The notes below the pieces were generated by a model that had not been told where the DNA came from, made no database searches, and saw only the letters and a program-made list of their open reading frames with translations. From an uncultured Prevotellaceae bacterium (GTDB lineage: Bacteria > Bacteroidota > Bacteroidia > Bacteroidales > Muribaculaceae): a stretch of 64,000 bases of DNA. Where the stretch lies: contig CAMVPC010000004.1 of the NCBI GenBank assembly GCA_947169265.1, positions 55,660-119,659 of the forward strand. Reading direction: 5' to 3'. The position numbers and the translations under genes were made by a program. Positions 1 through 9,024 of this stretch are shown piece by piece (within the stretch, counting starts at the first letter, position 1; the number at the start of each line of letters is the position of its first letter).

Positions 1-647
1 GCGGTGAGGGTGTGCAGCAGGGATTGCTCAAGCTGCTCGAGGGCAGTGTGGTCAATGTGCCGCCTCAAGGCGGACGCAAACACCCTGAGCAACGCATGAT
101 TGCAGTCGACACGAAGAATATCCTGTTTATTTGTGGCGGTGCCTTCGAGGGCATCGAACGTAAGATAGCCCTGCGCCTCAACACCCATGTGGTGGGCTAC
201 GGGTCGGGGCGCCACATCACCAAGATGGACCAGGAACGGCTCATGCACTTCGTCGCGCCGCAAGACCTGCGCGCCTATGGCCTCATTCCCGAAATTATCG
301 GGCGTCTGCCGGTGGTCACCAACCTCGAGCCGCTCGATCGCGATGCCCTTAAGCGCATCCTCACCGAGCCCAAGAACGCTATCGTCAAGCAGTACACCAA
401 GCTGCTCGAGATGGATGGTGTCGAGTTGGTTATCGATGAGGAGGCTTTAGACTATGTGGTCGACAAGGCCATAGAGTATAAGTTGGGAGCTCGCGGACTG
501 CGCTCGTTGTTCGAGACCATCATGGTTGATGTGATGTACGAGGTGCCCACTACCCACGAGAAACAGTACCGACTCACGCGCGACTTCGCCAAGCGGCAGC
601 TCGACAAGTCGAATTTCGACTTGCTTAACGCGGGTCGCAAGCAATAA
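1..647 (+). CDS. clpX: ATP-dependent Clp protease ATP-binding subunit ClpX (3' part)
   Basis: Carboxy-terminal half of ClpX, the AAA+ unfoldase that feeds substrates to ClpP. The reading frame is open from the first bases of the window, so the gene begins upstream. Visible family features are the GEGVQQ segment after Walker B, the GGRKHPE pore-loop region (RKH motif), the PEIIGRLP segment with the arginine finger, and GARGLRS with the sensor-2 arginine. The small C-terminal AAA+ subdomain is complete and ends at a normal place. The zinc-binding domain and Walker A lie outside the window. A hairpin with a T-run follows the stop, so this is probably the last gene of its transcript (clpP often precedes clpX). 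Confidence 0.96.
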   Translation, partial: GEGVQQGLLKLLEGSVVNVPPQGGRKHPEQRMIAVDTKNILFICGGAFEGIERKIALRLNTHVVGYGSGRHITKMDQERLMHFVAPQDLRAYGLIPEIIGRLPVVTNLEPLDRDALKRILTEPKNAIVKQYTKLLEMDGVELVIDEEALDYVVDKAIEYKLGARGLRSLFETIMVDVMYEVPTTHEKQYRLTRDFAKRQLDKSNFDLLNAGRKQ

Positions 648-684
648 CACCCTCGCCGGCAAGGCGGGAATGAAGAGCGATTTT

Positions 685-726
685 GGGGTCTCTAAGGACT
701 TATGGTTCCTTGGAGACCTCGTTTTT
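685..726 (+). terminator. Rho-independent terminator after clpX
   Basis: Near-perfect stem pairing 685-698 (GGGGTCTCTAAGGA) with 707-720 (TCCTTGGAGACCTC), an 8-nt loop, then a run of five T at 722-726. It separates clpX from recQ. Confidence 0.75.
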
Positions 727-767
727 ACGGTAAAAATCAAGATGAGGGCGTTTTTTTTACGAAGAAT

Positions 768-798
768 TTTGCCGATACGTTTTTTTTCGTTAAATTTG
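768..798 (+). promoter_or_regulatory. Bacteroidota-type promoter of recQ
   Basis: TTTG at 768-771, a 19-bp spacer and TAAATTTG at 791-798 match the Bacteroidota sigma-ABfr consensus (-33 TTTG, -7 TAnnTTTG). It lies 37 bp before the recQ ATG. Confidence 0.65.
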
Positions 799-835
799 TA
801 TCACTTTTTTACCTTATAACATATTTCTCTTCACG

Positions 836-3010
836 ATGACCAATCACAAATTGCTCACCGACGAGCTGAAACAATACTTTGGGTTTGACACTTTCAAGGG
901 CAACCAAGAAGCGATTATCAACAACCTTATCGAGGAGCGTGACACTTTTGTGCTCATGCCCACCGGTGGCGGTAAGTCGCTATGCTATCAACTGCCGGCT
1001 CTCTTGATGGAGGGCACGGCGATTGTCATTTCGCCACTTATTGCCTTGATGAAGAACCAAGTGGACGCGATGCGCAACTTTAGTGAGGATGACGGCATCG
1101 CCCATTTCCTCAACTCGTCGCTCAACAAGCAGGCCATTGAGCAGGTGAAAGACGACATAGTCAATGGACGCACGCGCCTCCTCTATGTGGCGCCCGAATC
1201 GCTCACAAAGCCCGAGAATGTGGATTTCTTGCGTCAGGTGAAAGTGTCGTTCTATGCCATCGACGAGGCCCATTGCATCTCGGAGTGGGGACATGATTTT
1301 AGACCCGAATACCGCAACATCAGGCCCATTATCAACCAAATAGGTAAGCGCCCTATCATCGCGCTCACGGCCACCGCCACGCCCAAGGTGCAGCACGATA
1401 TCCAAAAGAACCTTGGCATCGTCGACGCCACGGTCTTTAAGTCGTCGTTCAACCGTCCCAACCTTTACTATGAGGTGAGGCCCAAGACGAAGGACGTCGA
1501 CAAGGAAATCATCCGTTATATCAAGTCGATGGAGGGAAAAAGCGGTATTATTTATTGCTTGAGCAGGAAAAAAGTGGAAGAACTGGCCGAGACGTTGCGC
1601 GTGAACGACATCAAGGCGCTTGCTTATCATGCTGGTATGGATAGCGCGACTCGTAGCGCGAATCAAGACGCTTTCATCCTCGAGGATGTTGACGTGATTG
1701 TGGCTACTATAGCCTTTGGCATGGGTATCGATAAGCCCGACGTGCGTTTCGTTATCCACTATGACATTCCCAAGAGTCTTGAGGGGTATTACCAAGAGAC
1801 CGGGCGCGCCGGGCGCGATGGCGGTGAGGGACGTTGCATCACGTTCTATGCCAAGAAGGATCTCGTCAAGCTGCAAAAATTCATGCAGGGTAAACCTGTC
1901 GCCGAGCAGGAAATAGGCAAGCAACTGCTACAGGAAACCGCGAGTTATGCTGAGTCGAGTGTGTGCCGACGCAAATCGTTGCTGCACTACTTTGGCGAGG
2001 AATATGACAAAGACAACTGTAATAATTGCGACAACTGTCTCCATCCGCGTAAAAAGGTGGAGGCCGCCGATGTGATGTGTGACATCATCGACACCGTGAT
2101 GCTACTCAAAGAGAAGTTCAAAGCCGACCATGTGGTGGCTGTGATGACAGCGGCCGATTCGGCCGAAGTGATCAGGAACAAGCACAACGAGTTGGAGGTG
2201 TACGGTTGCCAGCGCGACAAGTCCCCCCAGTTCCTCAATGCGGTCATCACGCAAGGCATTATTGCCGGCTACCTCGACCGCGATATTGAGAATTATGGGC
2301 TTATCAAGGTGACCAAAAAGGGACACGAGTTCCTCGAGAATCCGCAGTCGTTTATGGTCGTTGAGGACCAGGACTTCACCGAGGCCGAAGAAATGGACCC
2401 GCAGGGTGGCACGTCCTGTCTTGACCCCACCTTGTTCAGCATACTCAAAGACCTGCGCAAGAAAGTGGCGGCGCGCAAAGGGGTGCCGCCTTACGTCGTC
2501 TTCCAGGATCCTTCACTCGAGTCAATGGCCACAAACTATCCCATCACAATTGAGGAGTTGCAGAACATTCCGGGTGTGGGGCAAGGCAAGGCAAGACGTT
2601 ACGGCAAAGAGTTTGTCGATATTATTAAGAAACATGTCGAGGAGAATGATATCGAGCGCCCAATCGACATCAGGGTGCGCACTGTGCCCAGTAAGAGTAA
2701 AATCAAAATTTACCTTATCCAGGGCATCGACCGCAAGGTGTCGCTCGACGCGTTGGCCGAGGACAAGGGACTGGAGTTTGATGAGTTGCTCGATGAACTC
2801 GAGGCCATCGTCTATTCGGGCACGAAGATTAATATAGATTACAGCATCAATGAACGAATCGATGAGGACCATGCCGAGGATATATACGACTACTTCCTCC
2901 ACAGTACCACCGACGAACTTAAAGCCGCACTCGACGAGCTTGGCGACGACTACACCGAGGAGGAGGTGAGGCTCATCCGCATCAAGTTTATCAGCGAAAT
3001 GGGCAATTAG
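836..3010 (+). CDS. recQ: ATP-dependent DNA helicase RecQ
   Basis: Superfamily 2 3'-5' helicase acting in recombination and fork repair. Walker A MPTGGGKS is at residues 41-48, the DEAH box at 143-146, and the conserved GRAGRDG helicase motif VI follows in the second RecA-like domain. A cysteine cluster (VCRRK, then CNNCDNC) forms the RecQ zinc-binding site. An HRDC domain with an IPGVGQGKARRYG helix-hairpin-helix-like segment lies at about 530-610. The last ~100 residues form the extra helical/winged-helix region usual in Bacteroidota RecQ, which explains the 724-residue length against ~610 in E. coli. It has its own promoter and stands alone. Confidence 0.97.
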   Translation: MTNHKLLTDELKQYFGFDTFKGNQEAIINNLIEERDTFVLMPTGGGKSLCYQLPALLMEGTAIVISPLIALMKNQVDAMRNFSEDDGIAHFLNSSLNKQAIEQVKDDIVNGRTRLLYVAPESLTKPENVDFLRQVKVSFYAIDEAHCISEWGHDFRPEYRNIRPIINQIGKRPIIALTATATPKVQHDIQKNLGIVDATVFKSSFNRPNLYYEVRPKTKDVDKEIIRYIKSMEGKSGIIYCLSRKKVEELAETLRVNDIKALAYHAGMDSATRSANQDAFILEDVDVIVATIAFGMGIDKPDVRFVIHYDIPKSLEGYYQETGRAGRDGGEGRCITFYAKKDLVKLQKFMQGKPVAEQEIGKQLLQETASYAESSVCRRKSLLHYFGEEYDKDNCNNCDNCLHPRKKVEAADVMCDIIDTVMLLKEKFKADHVVAVMTAADSAEVIRNKHNELEVYGCQRDKSPQFLNAVITQGIIAGYLDRDIENYGLIKVTKKGHEFLENPQSFMVVEDQDFTEAEEMDPQGGTSCLDPTLFSILKDLRKKVAARKGVPPYVVFQDPSLESMATNYPITIEELQNIPGVGQGKARRYGKEFVDIIKKHVEENDIERPIDIRVRTVPSKSKIKIYLIQGIDRKVSLDALAEDKGLEFDELLDELEAIVYSGTKINIDYSINERIDEDHAEDIYDYFLHSTTDELKAALDELGDDYTEEEVRLIRIKFISEMGN

Positions 3011-3092
3011 CACCATATCACCGGGCTACAAACACAGGCCTATGATGCTATTTTTAGCCTCGACACACAATTATTTGCCTTTCTCAGCGTTA

Positions 3093-3100
3093 TATTTTTG
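3093..3100 (+). promoter_or_regulatory. -7 promoter box upstream of the PpiC-type gene
   Basis: TATTTTTG matches TAnnTTTG and lies 28 bp upstream of the ATG at 3129. No well-spaced TTG element was seen upstream, so only the -7 element is supported. Confidence 0.45.
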
Positions 3101-3128
3101 TGTTTGAATTTTAATGTGTTATTAAATA

Positions 3129-5078
3129 ATGAAAGTAAAATTCTTCCTATGTGCCGCCATCGCTTGCGGTGCGCTTTGTGCTTTTGCGGCCAAAGATCCT
3201 GTGCTCATGACAATTAACGGAAAGGATGTGACGCTCTCCGAGTTTGAGTACTTATACAAGAAAAACAGCAGTCAGCAGGTCGAGAAAGAATCGCTCGCCA
3301 AGTATGTGGAGCGCTTTGTCAACTACAAACTCAAGGTGGCCGACGCCGAGGCCGAGGGTATCGACACTACAGCCGCCTTTAAGGCCGAGTTCGAAGGATA
3401 CCGCTACGACTTGGTGAAACCTTACTTGAGCGACTCCACCGTGACCGAGCGACTCGCGCGTGAGGCTTACGATCGCATGAAAAAGAATGTCAATGTCACC
3501 CATATCATGATCAAGCGGGGCGCTACCGAGGCCCAGCGAGCTGAACAGATGCAGCGCATGGACAGCATCCGCAACCGCATCCTTGCCGGCGAGAGCATGA
3601 ACGACTTGGCCGACAAATTCTCTATCGATCCCTCGGTGAAGAATAATCATGGTGAATATGGCTTTATCTCGGCCGGTATGTTCCCTTATGAGTTCGACGA
3701 AGTGGTGTTCAATACGCCGCAAGGCCAAATCTCAAAACCGTTCTTGACCGATTATGGCGTGCACATGATTCGCGCTAATGAGGTCAGGCCCGACGATGGT
3801 CAGGTCGAAGCCTCCCACATCCTCATAACGTGTCCCCGCAACGCCACTGCCGAGCAGGAGGCTGCGGCAAAAATGCGCATCGACTCTATCCGCAATATCA
3901 TTGTGAATGAGGGACGCGACTTTGCCACTGTCGCACGCTCGCTGTCGCAAGATCCCAGCGCGGCGCGCAACGCGGGCGCTTTGGGATGGTTTGGGCACGG
4001 ACGTATGGTGAAAGAGTTTGAGAATGCTGTGTTCGCCATGAAGGTGGGCGAGGTGAGCGAACCCATCAAGACGCAATTCGGCTACCACATCATCAAGAAG
4101 ACCGGACAACGCCCCATTGACTCTTACGAGAAATTACGTCCCCAAATCGTGCAAGCCATGCAAGGCGACGCGCGTGGTGAAGCTCCCGTGCGCGAGCGCA
4201 TCAAAGAGGTTCGTCAGCAATACGATGTGAAGAGGAATCCTAAGCTCGACACCTATATGAACGACCTGGTGAAGAAAATGGGCAAATACGACTCGACGTT
4301 CATCGCCGCTGTCGCAGCAAGCAATATCAATGCCTATACCTTCGACAAGGGGCGCGGCGTCGTGAAGTTCGCGTCGGTGGCTCCGTTGCTCAACGCCAAG
4401 GTGCGTATCACCCCCGAGGAGGTGCCCGACCTGCTGAACAATCGCCTTAACGTGCTTGTCGACAACGAGGTGACGATATACTACGTCAATGACCTTATCA
4501 ATAAGAATCCCGATTACAAGAACCTGCTTAATGAGTATCGCGACGGATCGTTGCTCTACGAGGTGAGCAACCGGCGCGTGTGGGATGCCGCGGCCAAGGA
4601 CACCACCGGCCTTAAGGAATATTTTGAGGCACATCGCAGCAAATACATTTGGGAGAAACCGCGTTTCAAGGGCCTTGTCATGATGGCCAAGAACGACACG
4701 GTGCTCAACGAGGCCAAGCAAATGTACATTAATATGCACACCCGCAACATGGAACTGGTTGCCGACTCGCTCGTGCGTCATTTTAATAATGATATCCACT
4801 TCGAGCGCTTCAACAACTTCGCTCCCGGCCAGAATACAATGGTCGACTACCTTGTGTTTGACGGAACCGTAAAGCGTTCGCTTGATCCCCGTTGGCCTTC
4901 GTTTATGCTCCTTGACGGACGCATCATCGAGTCGCCCGAGACGTTTGCCGATGTCAAGGGTCTTGTCACGAGCGACTATCAGGACGTACTCGAGAAACGA
5001 TGGATTGAGGAGCTGCACAAGAAATATCCGGTGACTATTAACCAAGCTGTCCTCAAGAAGGTTAAAGAAATAAAATAA
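3129..5078 (+). CDS. Periplasmic peptidylprolyl isomerase with two PpiC domains
   Basis: Secreted foldase of the PpiC/SurA/PrsA parvulin class, 649 residues. Residues 1-20 form a signal peptide ending in CAFAA. Residues ~25-115 are the SurA-type helical chaperone segment. Two parvulin domains follow, at about 121-220 (start VNVTHIMIKRG) and 225-330 (start VEASHILITCP), each with the family GALGWF/GEYGFI and YGVH/YGYH signatures. The C-terminal ~310 residues are a Bacteroidota-specific extension probably binding unfolded outer-membrane proteins. A second SurA-like isomerase lies at 48231. Exact client range is unknown. Confidence 0.9.
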   Translation: MKVKFFLCAAIACGALCAFAAKDPVLMTINGKDVTLSEFEYLYKKNSSQQVEKESLAKYVERFVNYKLKVADAEAEGIDTTAAFKAEFEGYRYDLVKPYLSDSTVTERLAREAYDRMKKNVNVTHIMIKRGATEAQRAEQMQRMDSIRNRILAGESMNDLADKFSIDPSVKNNHGEYGFISAGMFPYEFDEVVFNTPQGQISKPFLTDYGVHMIRANEVRPDDGQVEASHILITCPRNATAEQEAAAKMRIDSIRNIIVNEGRDFATVARSLSQDPSAARNAGALGWFGHGRMVKEFENAVFAMKVGEVSEPIKTQFGYHIIKKTGQRPIDSYEKLRPQIVQAMQGDARGEAPVRERIKEVRQQYDVKRNPKLDTYMNDLVKKMGKYDSTFIAAVAASNINAYTFDKGRGVVKFASVAPLLNAKVRITPEEVPDLLNNRLNVLVDNEVTIYYVNDLINKNPDYKNLLNEYRDGSLLYEVSNRRVWDAAAKDTTGLKEYFEAHRSKYIWEKPRFKGLVMMAKNDTVLNEAKQMYINMHTRNMELVADSLVRHFNNDIHFERFNNFAPGQNTMVDYLVFDGTVKRSLDPRWPSFMLLDGRIIESPETFADVKGLVTSDYQDVLEKRWIEELHKKYPVTINQAVLKKVKEIK

Positions 5079-5105
5079 CCGCCATCATGTCGACGTTGTA
5101 AACCG

Positions 5106-5152
5106 CAAAAAAACGGCCACGAAACCCTGCCTCAGGCGTCGCGTGGCCGTTT
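5106..5152. terminator. Strong hairpin between the isomerase and ABC-F genes
   Basis: Perfect 11-bp inverted repeat, AAACGGCCACG at 5111-5121 and CGTGGCCGTTT at 5142-5152, with a 20-nt loop. On the plus strand no T-run follows. The A-run at 5106-5113 would act as a U-tract only for minus-strand transcription, yet no minus-strand gene reads through here. It lies 21 nt before the ABC-F ATG, so it could be a terminator of the upstream gene or a leader structure of the ABC-F mRNA. Confidence 0.55.
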
Positions 5153-5173
5153 CGGCTAAAAAAGATAAACCCG

Positions 5174-7036
5174 ATGCTGCAAATCGATAACCTGTCGAAA
5201 TCGTTTGGCTACGAACCGTTGTTTGAGAACGTGTCGCTTGTCGTCAATGAGGGCGACAAAATAGGACTTATTGCTCGCAATGGAATGGGGAAAACCACGC
5301 TGTTGCGCATCATTGCGGGCAATGAAACTCCCGACACGGGCAAGGTGGTGGCGCGCAACGACCTGCGCATCGGTTTTCTTACACAGATGCCACACTTCAA
5401 GCAGGGCCTCACGGTGATTGAGACTTTGCTTGAGGGTGACGATAATGTGACTCGGGCTGTGAGAGACTACGAACAGGCATTGGCCGCTAATGATACCGAT
5501 GCCACCGCAAAGGCGTTGCAGCGCATGGACGAGACGCAAGCCTGGGACCGTGAGACGCGTTTTAAACAAGTGCTGTCAAAGTTGAAAATCACCGATTTCC
5601 ACCAGCCCGTGGAACAGCTTAGCGGCGGACAAGTGAAACGGGTAGCGCTGGCCAAGATTCTCATCGACGAGCCCGAACTGCTGATTCTGGATGAGCCTAC
5701 CAACCATCTCGACATCGACATGATTGAATGGCTCGAAGGGTTTCTATTGCGTTCCACCATGACGCTGATTATGGTTACGCACGACCGTTATTTCCTCGAT
5801 AACGTGTGTAACCGCATCGTGGAACTTGACAGCAGGCAACTGTTCACTTACGACGGAAATTATAATTACTATCTCGAAAAACGGGCCGAGCGCATCGAGG
5901 CCGCCAATGCCCAGGTCGAACGCGCGCGTAATCTGCTGCGCACCGAGCTCGAGTGGATGCGGCGCCAGCCGCAGGCGCGCCAGCACAAAGCGCAGTATCG
6001 CATTGATGCTTTTTACGACCTCAAGGAGCAGGCACGCGCTCCGCGTGAGCGGGGCGACGTGTCGCTCGCGGTAAAAGGCGCGCGCATGGGCAAGAAGATT
6101 TTTACGGCCCATCATGTGAGCAAGCGATGGGGCGACAAGGTGATAGTCGACGACTTTAACTATATTTTCGCCCGCTATGAGCGCCTTGGAATTGTGGGCG
6201 ACAATGGAGTGGGGAAGAGCACGCTCATCAAGATGTTGCTTTCACTCGTGAAACCCGACGAGGGCTATTTTGAGGTGGGATCTACCGTGCAGTTTGGTTA
6301 TTACAGCCAGGAAGGCATGTCATTTCCCGACGACAAGCGTGTAATCGACGCGGTGCGGGATATTGCCGAGGAAGTGCATGTTGACGAGCGTACCACTTAC
6401 ACCGCGTCGCAATTCCTCAATCAATTTCTGTTCACCGTGCCCGAGCAGCAAAAACTCATCTCGTCATTGAGCGGTGGCGAAAAGCGTAGACTTTATCTGG
6501 CGGTGACGCTGATGAAAAATCCCAATTTCCTCATTCTCGATGAGCCTACCAACGATCTCGATATCTCTACGCTTGAGGTGCTGGAAGACTATCTGGCACA
6601 TTTTAAAGGCTGCTTGATTGTGGTGAGCCACGACCGCTTTTTCATGGACCGTACGGTGGACCACACTTTTGTGATGACTGGCAATGGAACCATCAAGGAT
6701 TTTCCCGGAAACTATAGCGAATATCGCGCTTGGAAGCAGGTGCAGGAACGTCATGCCGAGGCCGCGAAAAACCCGGTGGCGGGAAAGTCTAAGAATCCGC
6801 GCCGCGAAAAACCTCGCGACAAGGTGGCGAAACTGTCTTACCGCGAGCGACAAGAGTTGGAGCGCCTCACGGCCGACATCGAGCGTCTCACAGCCGAGAA
6901 GCAAACGCTCGACAACCTTTTTGCCAGCGGTGAAGTGATTGACGACATGACAGAACGAAGTCGCCGGTATGCCGAAATCACCGCCGCCCTCGATGAGATG
7001 GAAATGCGTTGGCTCGAGCTTGACGAACTGCGATAA
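5174..7036 (+). CDS. ABC-F family ATPase (Uup-like)
   Basis: Soluble twin-ATPase protein of the ABC-F family, which act on ribosomes (translation factors or antibiotic protection proteins). It has no membrane segments. The first ATPase has a P-loop ARNGMGKT at 34-41, LSGGQ signature and Walker B LLILDEPTNHLD. The second has GDNGVGKST, LSGGEKRR and FLILDEPTNDLD. The linker between them is rich in Arg/Lys/Glu, and the last ~90 residues form a charged coiled coil as in Uup. Both catalytic glutamates are present. Whether it resolves stalled ribosomes, affects DNA branch structures like Uup, or gives resistance cannot be told from sequence. Confidence 0.93.
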   Translation: MLQIDNLSKSFGYEPLFENVSLVVNEGDKIGLIARNGMGKTTLLRIIAGNETPDTGKVVARNDLRIGFLTQMPHFKQGLTVIETLLEGDDNVTRAVRDYEQALAANDTDATAKALQRMDETQAWDRETRFKQVLSKLKITDFHQPVEQLSGGQVKRVALAKILIDEPELLILDEPTNHLDIDMIEWLEGFLLRSTMTLIMVTHDRYFLDNVCNRIVELDSRQLFTYDGNYNYYLEKRAERIEAANAQVERARNLLRTELEWMRRQPQARQHKAQYRIDAFYDLKEQARAPRERGDVSLAVKGARMGKKIFTAHHVSKRWGDKVIVDDFNYIFARYERLGIVGDNGVGKSTLIKMLLSLVKPDEGYFEVGSTVQFGYYSQEGMSFPDDKRVIDAVRDIAEEVHVDERTTYTASQFLNQFLFTVPEQQKLISSLSGGEKRRLYLAVTLMKNPNFLILDEPTNDLDISTLEVLEDYLAHFKGCLIVVSHDRFFMDRTVDHTFVMTGNGTIKDFPGNYSEYRAWKQVQERHAEAAKNPVAGKSKNPRREKPRDKVAKLSYRERQELERLTADIERLTAEKQTLDNLFASGEVIDDMTERSRRYAEITAALDEMEMRWLELDELR

Positions 7037-7052
7037 GGCGTAGGCGCGCGTA

Positions 7053-7415
7053 TTATCGTGTGTCGCCTTTGCGGCGTTTGCTGTATTTCTCCTTCACGAT
7101 TTGATAGGAGTTGGCGGTGAGCGCTTTAAGTAAGCCGTCATCGGCAATTAGGGCATCGACGCCTATCCAATGTTTCTCCGATAGGTTGTAAGGCTTGCCA
7201 ATGCAATCGTGCTCGGCTTTCAGCTCATCAATTCTCTCGGGCTGGCATTTTAGCGTGACGATGCTAAAATGGTCCACGTCGAGAAACGAAAACATGTGCC
7301 CGCACACGTAAAACACGAGCACACCACGGGCATAGCGGAACGCACCGAAGGGCAACTTCTCTTCCACGTCATCGCCTAGCGAGAGGCAGTAATTGCGGTA
7401 ATCTTCAATGTTCAT
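7053..7415 (-). CDS. MmcQ/YjbR family protein
   Basis: Small 120-residue protein of the MmcQ/YjbR family, whose members adopt a CyaY-like fold and have been proposed to bind DNA. Family features seen are the N-terminal NIEDYRNYCLSLGDDVEEKLPFG segment, the central VFYVCGHMFSFLD strand pair, and the C-terminal KHWIGVDAL followed by a Tyr-rich helix ending in basic residues. It is convergent with the ABC-F gene and lies 5 bp downstream of the DUF5131 gene on the same strand, so the two are probably co-transcribed. Confidence 0.87.
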   Translation of the reverse strand: MNIEDYRNYCLSLGDDVEEKLPFGAFRYARGVLVFYVCGHMFSFLDVDHFSIVTLKCQPERIDELKAEHDCIGKPYNLSEKHWIGVDALIADDGLLKALTANSYQIVKEKYSKRRKGDTR

Positions 7416-7420
7416 CGAGT

Positions 7421-8179
7421 TTATAGGTCTATATTTGCCTTGCGGGCTTGTGGTTGTTGCAATTGTCTGGGCACTTGATATATGCGGCCGTCTTTCCTGA
7501 ATTTGGCTCCGGTTTGCTTGAAATGGAAGCCCACTCCCAGCTCAAGACACTGGCGGCGGATGTCAACCACCCAGGCATAGTCGCAGGTGCGGGCCTCGGG
7601 CCCCGACTCACCACCCACAATCACCTTTGAGCACCAGTGTCCTATCTGCCGCCTGAAATCAATTCGCTCCAGCAATGGCTCACAAATGATTTCTTTGCGG
7701 ACTATGGGTAGCGAGGCGAAAATGGGTAGTCGTTCGTCGGTCCTTTTCTGATTCTCCATCGTGCAGCTCACCGTCACGTTGGCGTAGCCGTTGCCCCAGT
7801 CGGTGGGCAGACAAGTGGCAATGCGTTCGGGGCGCTTGGTGACCATATAGAAATGTAAGTCGGCGCGCTCGCGGATGATAGCCCATGCCTCATTGCGCCA
7901 CTTGTCGGCCTCTTCAATAAAGAAATCGGACGTGAAACAGGTGAAAATCAATGTCCCCGATGGTATTTTGTAGTTCCCGTAACGGTCGCGGCTCGTGGGC
8001 ATACCGAATGACGATGTCTTGTGCACGATGTCGCTGTCGACCCCGATTTTCGCGTCGCGGCGATACACGTAGCAATGCGCGCAACCTTCGCTTTTTTTGT
8101 GACATCCATGCCACAAATTCCATAGCTGAGGTTTGAGACGTGCCTCGCCGATTTCGGGGAAAAGTGATTGTTCGGCCAT
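7421..8179 (-). CDS. DUF5131 family protein (phage Gp37/Gp68-like)
   Basis: 252-residue member of the DUF5131 family, related to phage proteins Gp37/Gp68. Near the N terminus it has the family signature WNLWHGCHKKSEGCAHCY, a cysteine pattern C-x6-C-x2-C that resembles an iron-sulfur site. It also carries the FTSDFF, VTKRPER and VGGESG motifs typical of the family. The biochemical role is not established. First gene of a probable two-gene transcript with the YjbR gene; a TACTTTTG promoter box (minus strand, 8212-8219) sits 33 bp upstream of the ATG. Confidence 0.88.
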   Translation of the reverse strand: MAEQSLFPEIGEARLKPQLWNLWHGCHKKSEGCAHCYVYRRDAKIGVDSDIVHKTSSFGMPTSRDRYGNYKIPSGTLIFTCFTSDFFIEEADKWRNEAWAIIRERADLHFYMVTKRPERIATCLPTDWGNGYANVTVSCTMENQKRTDERLPIFASLPIVRKEIICEPLLERIDFRRQIGHWCSKVIVGGESGPEARTCDYAWVVDIRRQCLELGVGFHFKQTGAKFRKDGRIYQVPRQLQQPQARKANIDL

Positions 8180-8211
8180 CGGGTGTCGTGATTATAACTT
8201 GAAACGTGGTA

Positions 8212-8219
8212 CAAAAGTA
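8212..8219 (-). promoter_or_regulatory. -7 promoter box for the DUF5131 gene
   Basis: CAAAAGTA on the plus strand reads TACTTTTG on the minus strand, matching TAnnTTTG, 33 bp from the start codon. Confidence 0.45.
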
Positions 8220-8273
8220 ATAATTATTCTTCATTGCATCGCCCTTTTTGCTCGTTTTAGCTTAAATTAAGAG

Positions 8274-8301
8274 TTGATTAGAAAAATAATCGCTAATTTT
8301 G
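8274..8301 (+). promoter_or_regulatory. Promoter for the LolA-like gene and possibly the trxB-acylation operon
   Basis: TAATTTTG at 8294-8301 matches the -7 consensus. A TTG at 8274-8276 is 17 bp upstream, slightly closer than the usual 19-20 bp. The leader to the ATG at 8399 would be ~90 nt. Confidence 0.45.
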
Positions 8302-8398
8302 CAGGCTGTAAGGTGAGGACCCTCAAAGCTCAGCATTAAACGATTGACGTTGAGGTGCGTCTAAATGAAAAATGAAAACCTTTAATTTAGCAAGAGCA

Positions 8399-9004
8399 AT
8401 GAAAAAAGTTTTAGTCTTTATATTGTCATTATTGGCGCTCGCGTGCGCGGCTCAAACACCCGAAAGTGTGCTCGATCGCTGTGTGGCGTCTATTAAAGGA
8501 AAGGGTACCGTGAGTGCCAACTATGCCATCTCGTCAACATCTCAGGGAGGTGGCTCGGGAACTATAGTGATGAGCGGCAGTAAATTCCGCATCCTTAGCC
8601 CCGCACTCAAGTGCTGGTATGATGGCGCTACGCTGTGGACTTATTCTTCGGCCACCGGCGAGGTGAATGTGACTAAGCCCACGGCTACCGAATTGGCCTC
8701 GGTAAGCCCCTATGCGACAGCACAGAACTATAAGTCGACTTATAAAATCTCGAAATATAGCGCTTCGGGGAGTACTTATGTGGTGAAGTTAGTGCCCAAA
8801 CGCCGCTCGCAGGTGACACAGGTGCTTCTCACAGCCAACACGTCGACTAACCGCATCTCGAAGGTGGTAATCAGCACCAAGAGCAGTGGCACGACCACGA
8901 TATCAATAAGCAATTATCACAATAACGCTTCCAGCACGGCATCGACGTTTAAGTTCGACAAGTCGCAGGTGCCCGCCGGCACCCAAGTGGTGGACCTGCG
9001 TTAA
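8399..9004 (+). CDS. LolA-like outer-membrane lipoprotein carrier family protein
   Basis: Periplasmic protein with the LolA/LolB-type beta fold. The start at 8399 gives MKKVLVFILS...ACAAQ, a clean signal peptide, so I prefer it to an in-frame ATG 27 bp upstream (8372). The mature part (~180 residues) opens with an amphipathic helix (TPESVLDRCVASIKGKG), then alternating strands with MSGSKFRI, WYDGATLWTY and VNVTKPTATELASVSP, all typical of this family, and ends in VPAGTQVVDLR. Family members carry lipoproteins across the periplasm, but Bacteroidota have several divergent copies whose cargo is unknown. It lies 20 bp upstream of trxB. Confidence 0.82.
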   Translation: MKKVLVFILSLLALACAAQTPESVLDRCVASIKGKGTVSANYAISSTSQGGGSGTIVMSGSKFRILSPALKCWYDGATLWTYSSATGEVNVTKPTATELASVSPYATAQNYKSTYKISKYSASGSTYVVKLVPKRRSQVTQVLLTANTSTNRISKVVISTKSSGTTTISISNYHNNASSTASTFKFDKSQVPAGTQVVDLR

Positions 9005-9024
9005 GAAATCATCTCATATTATTT

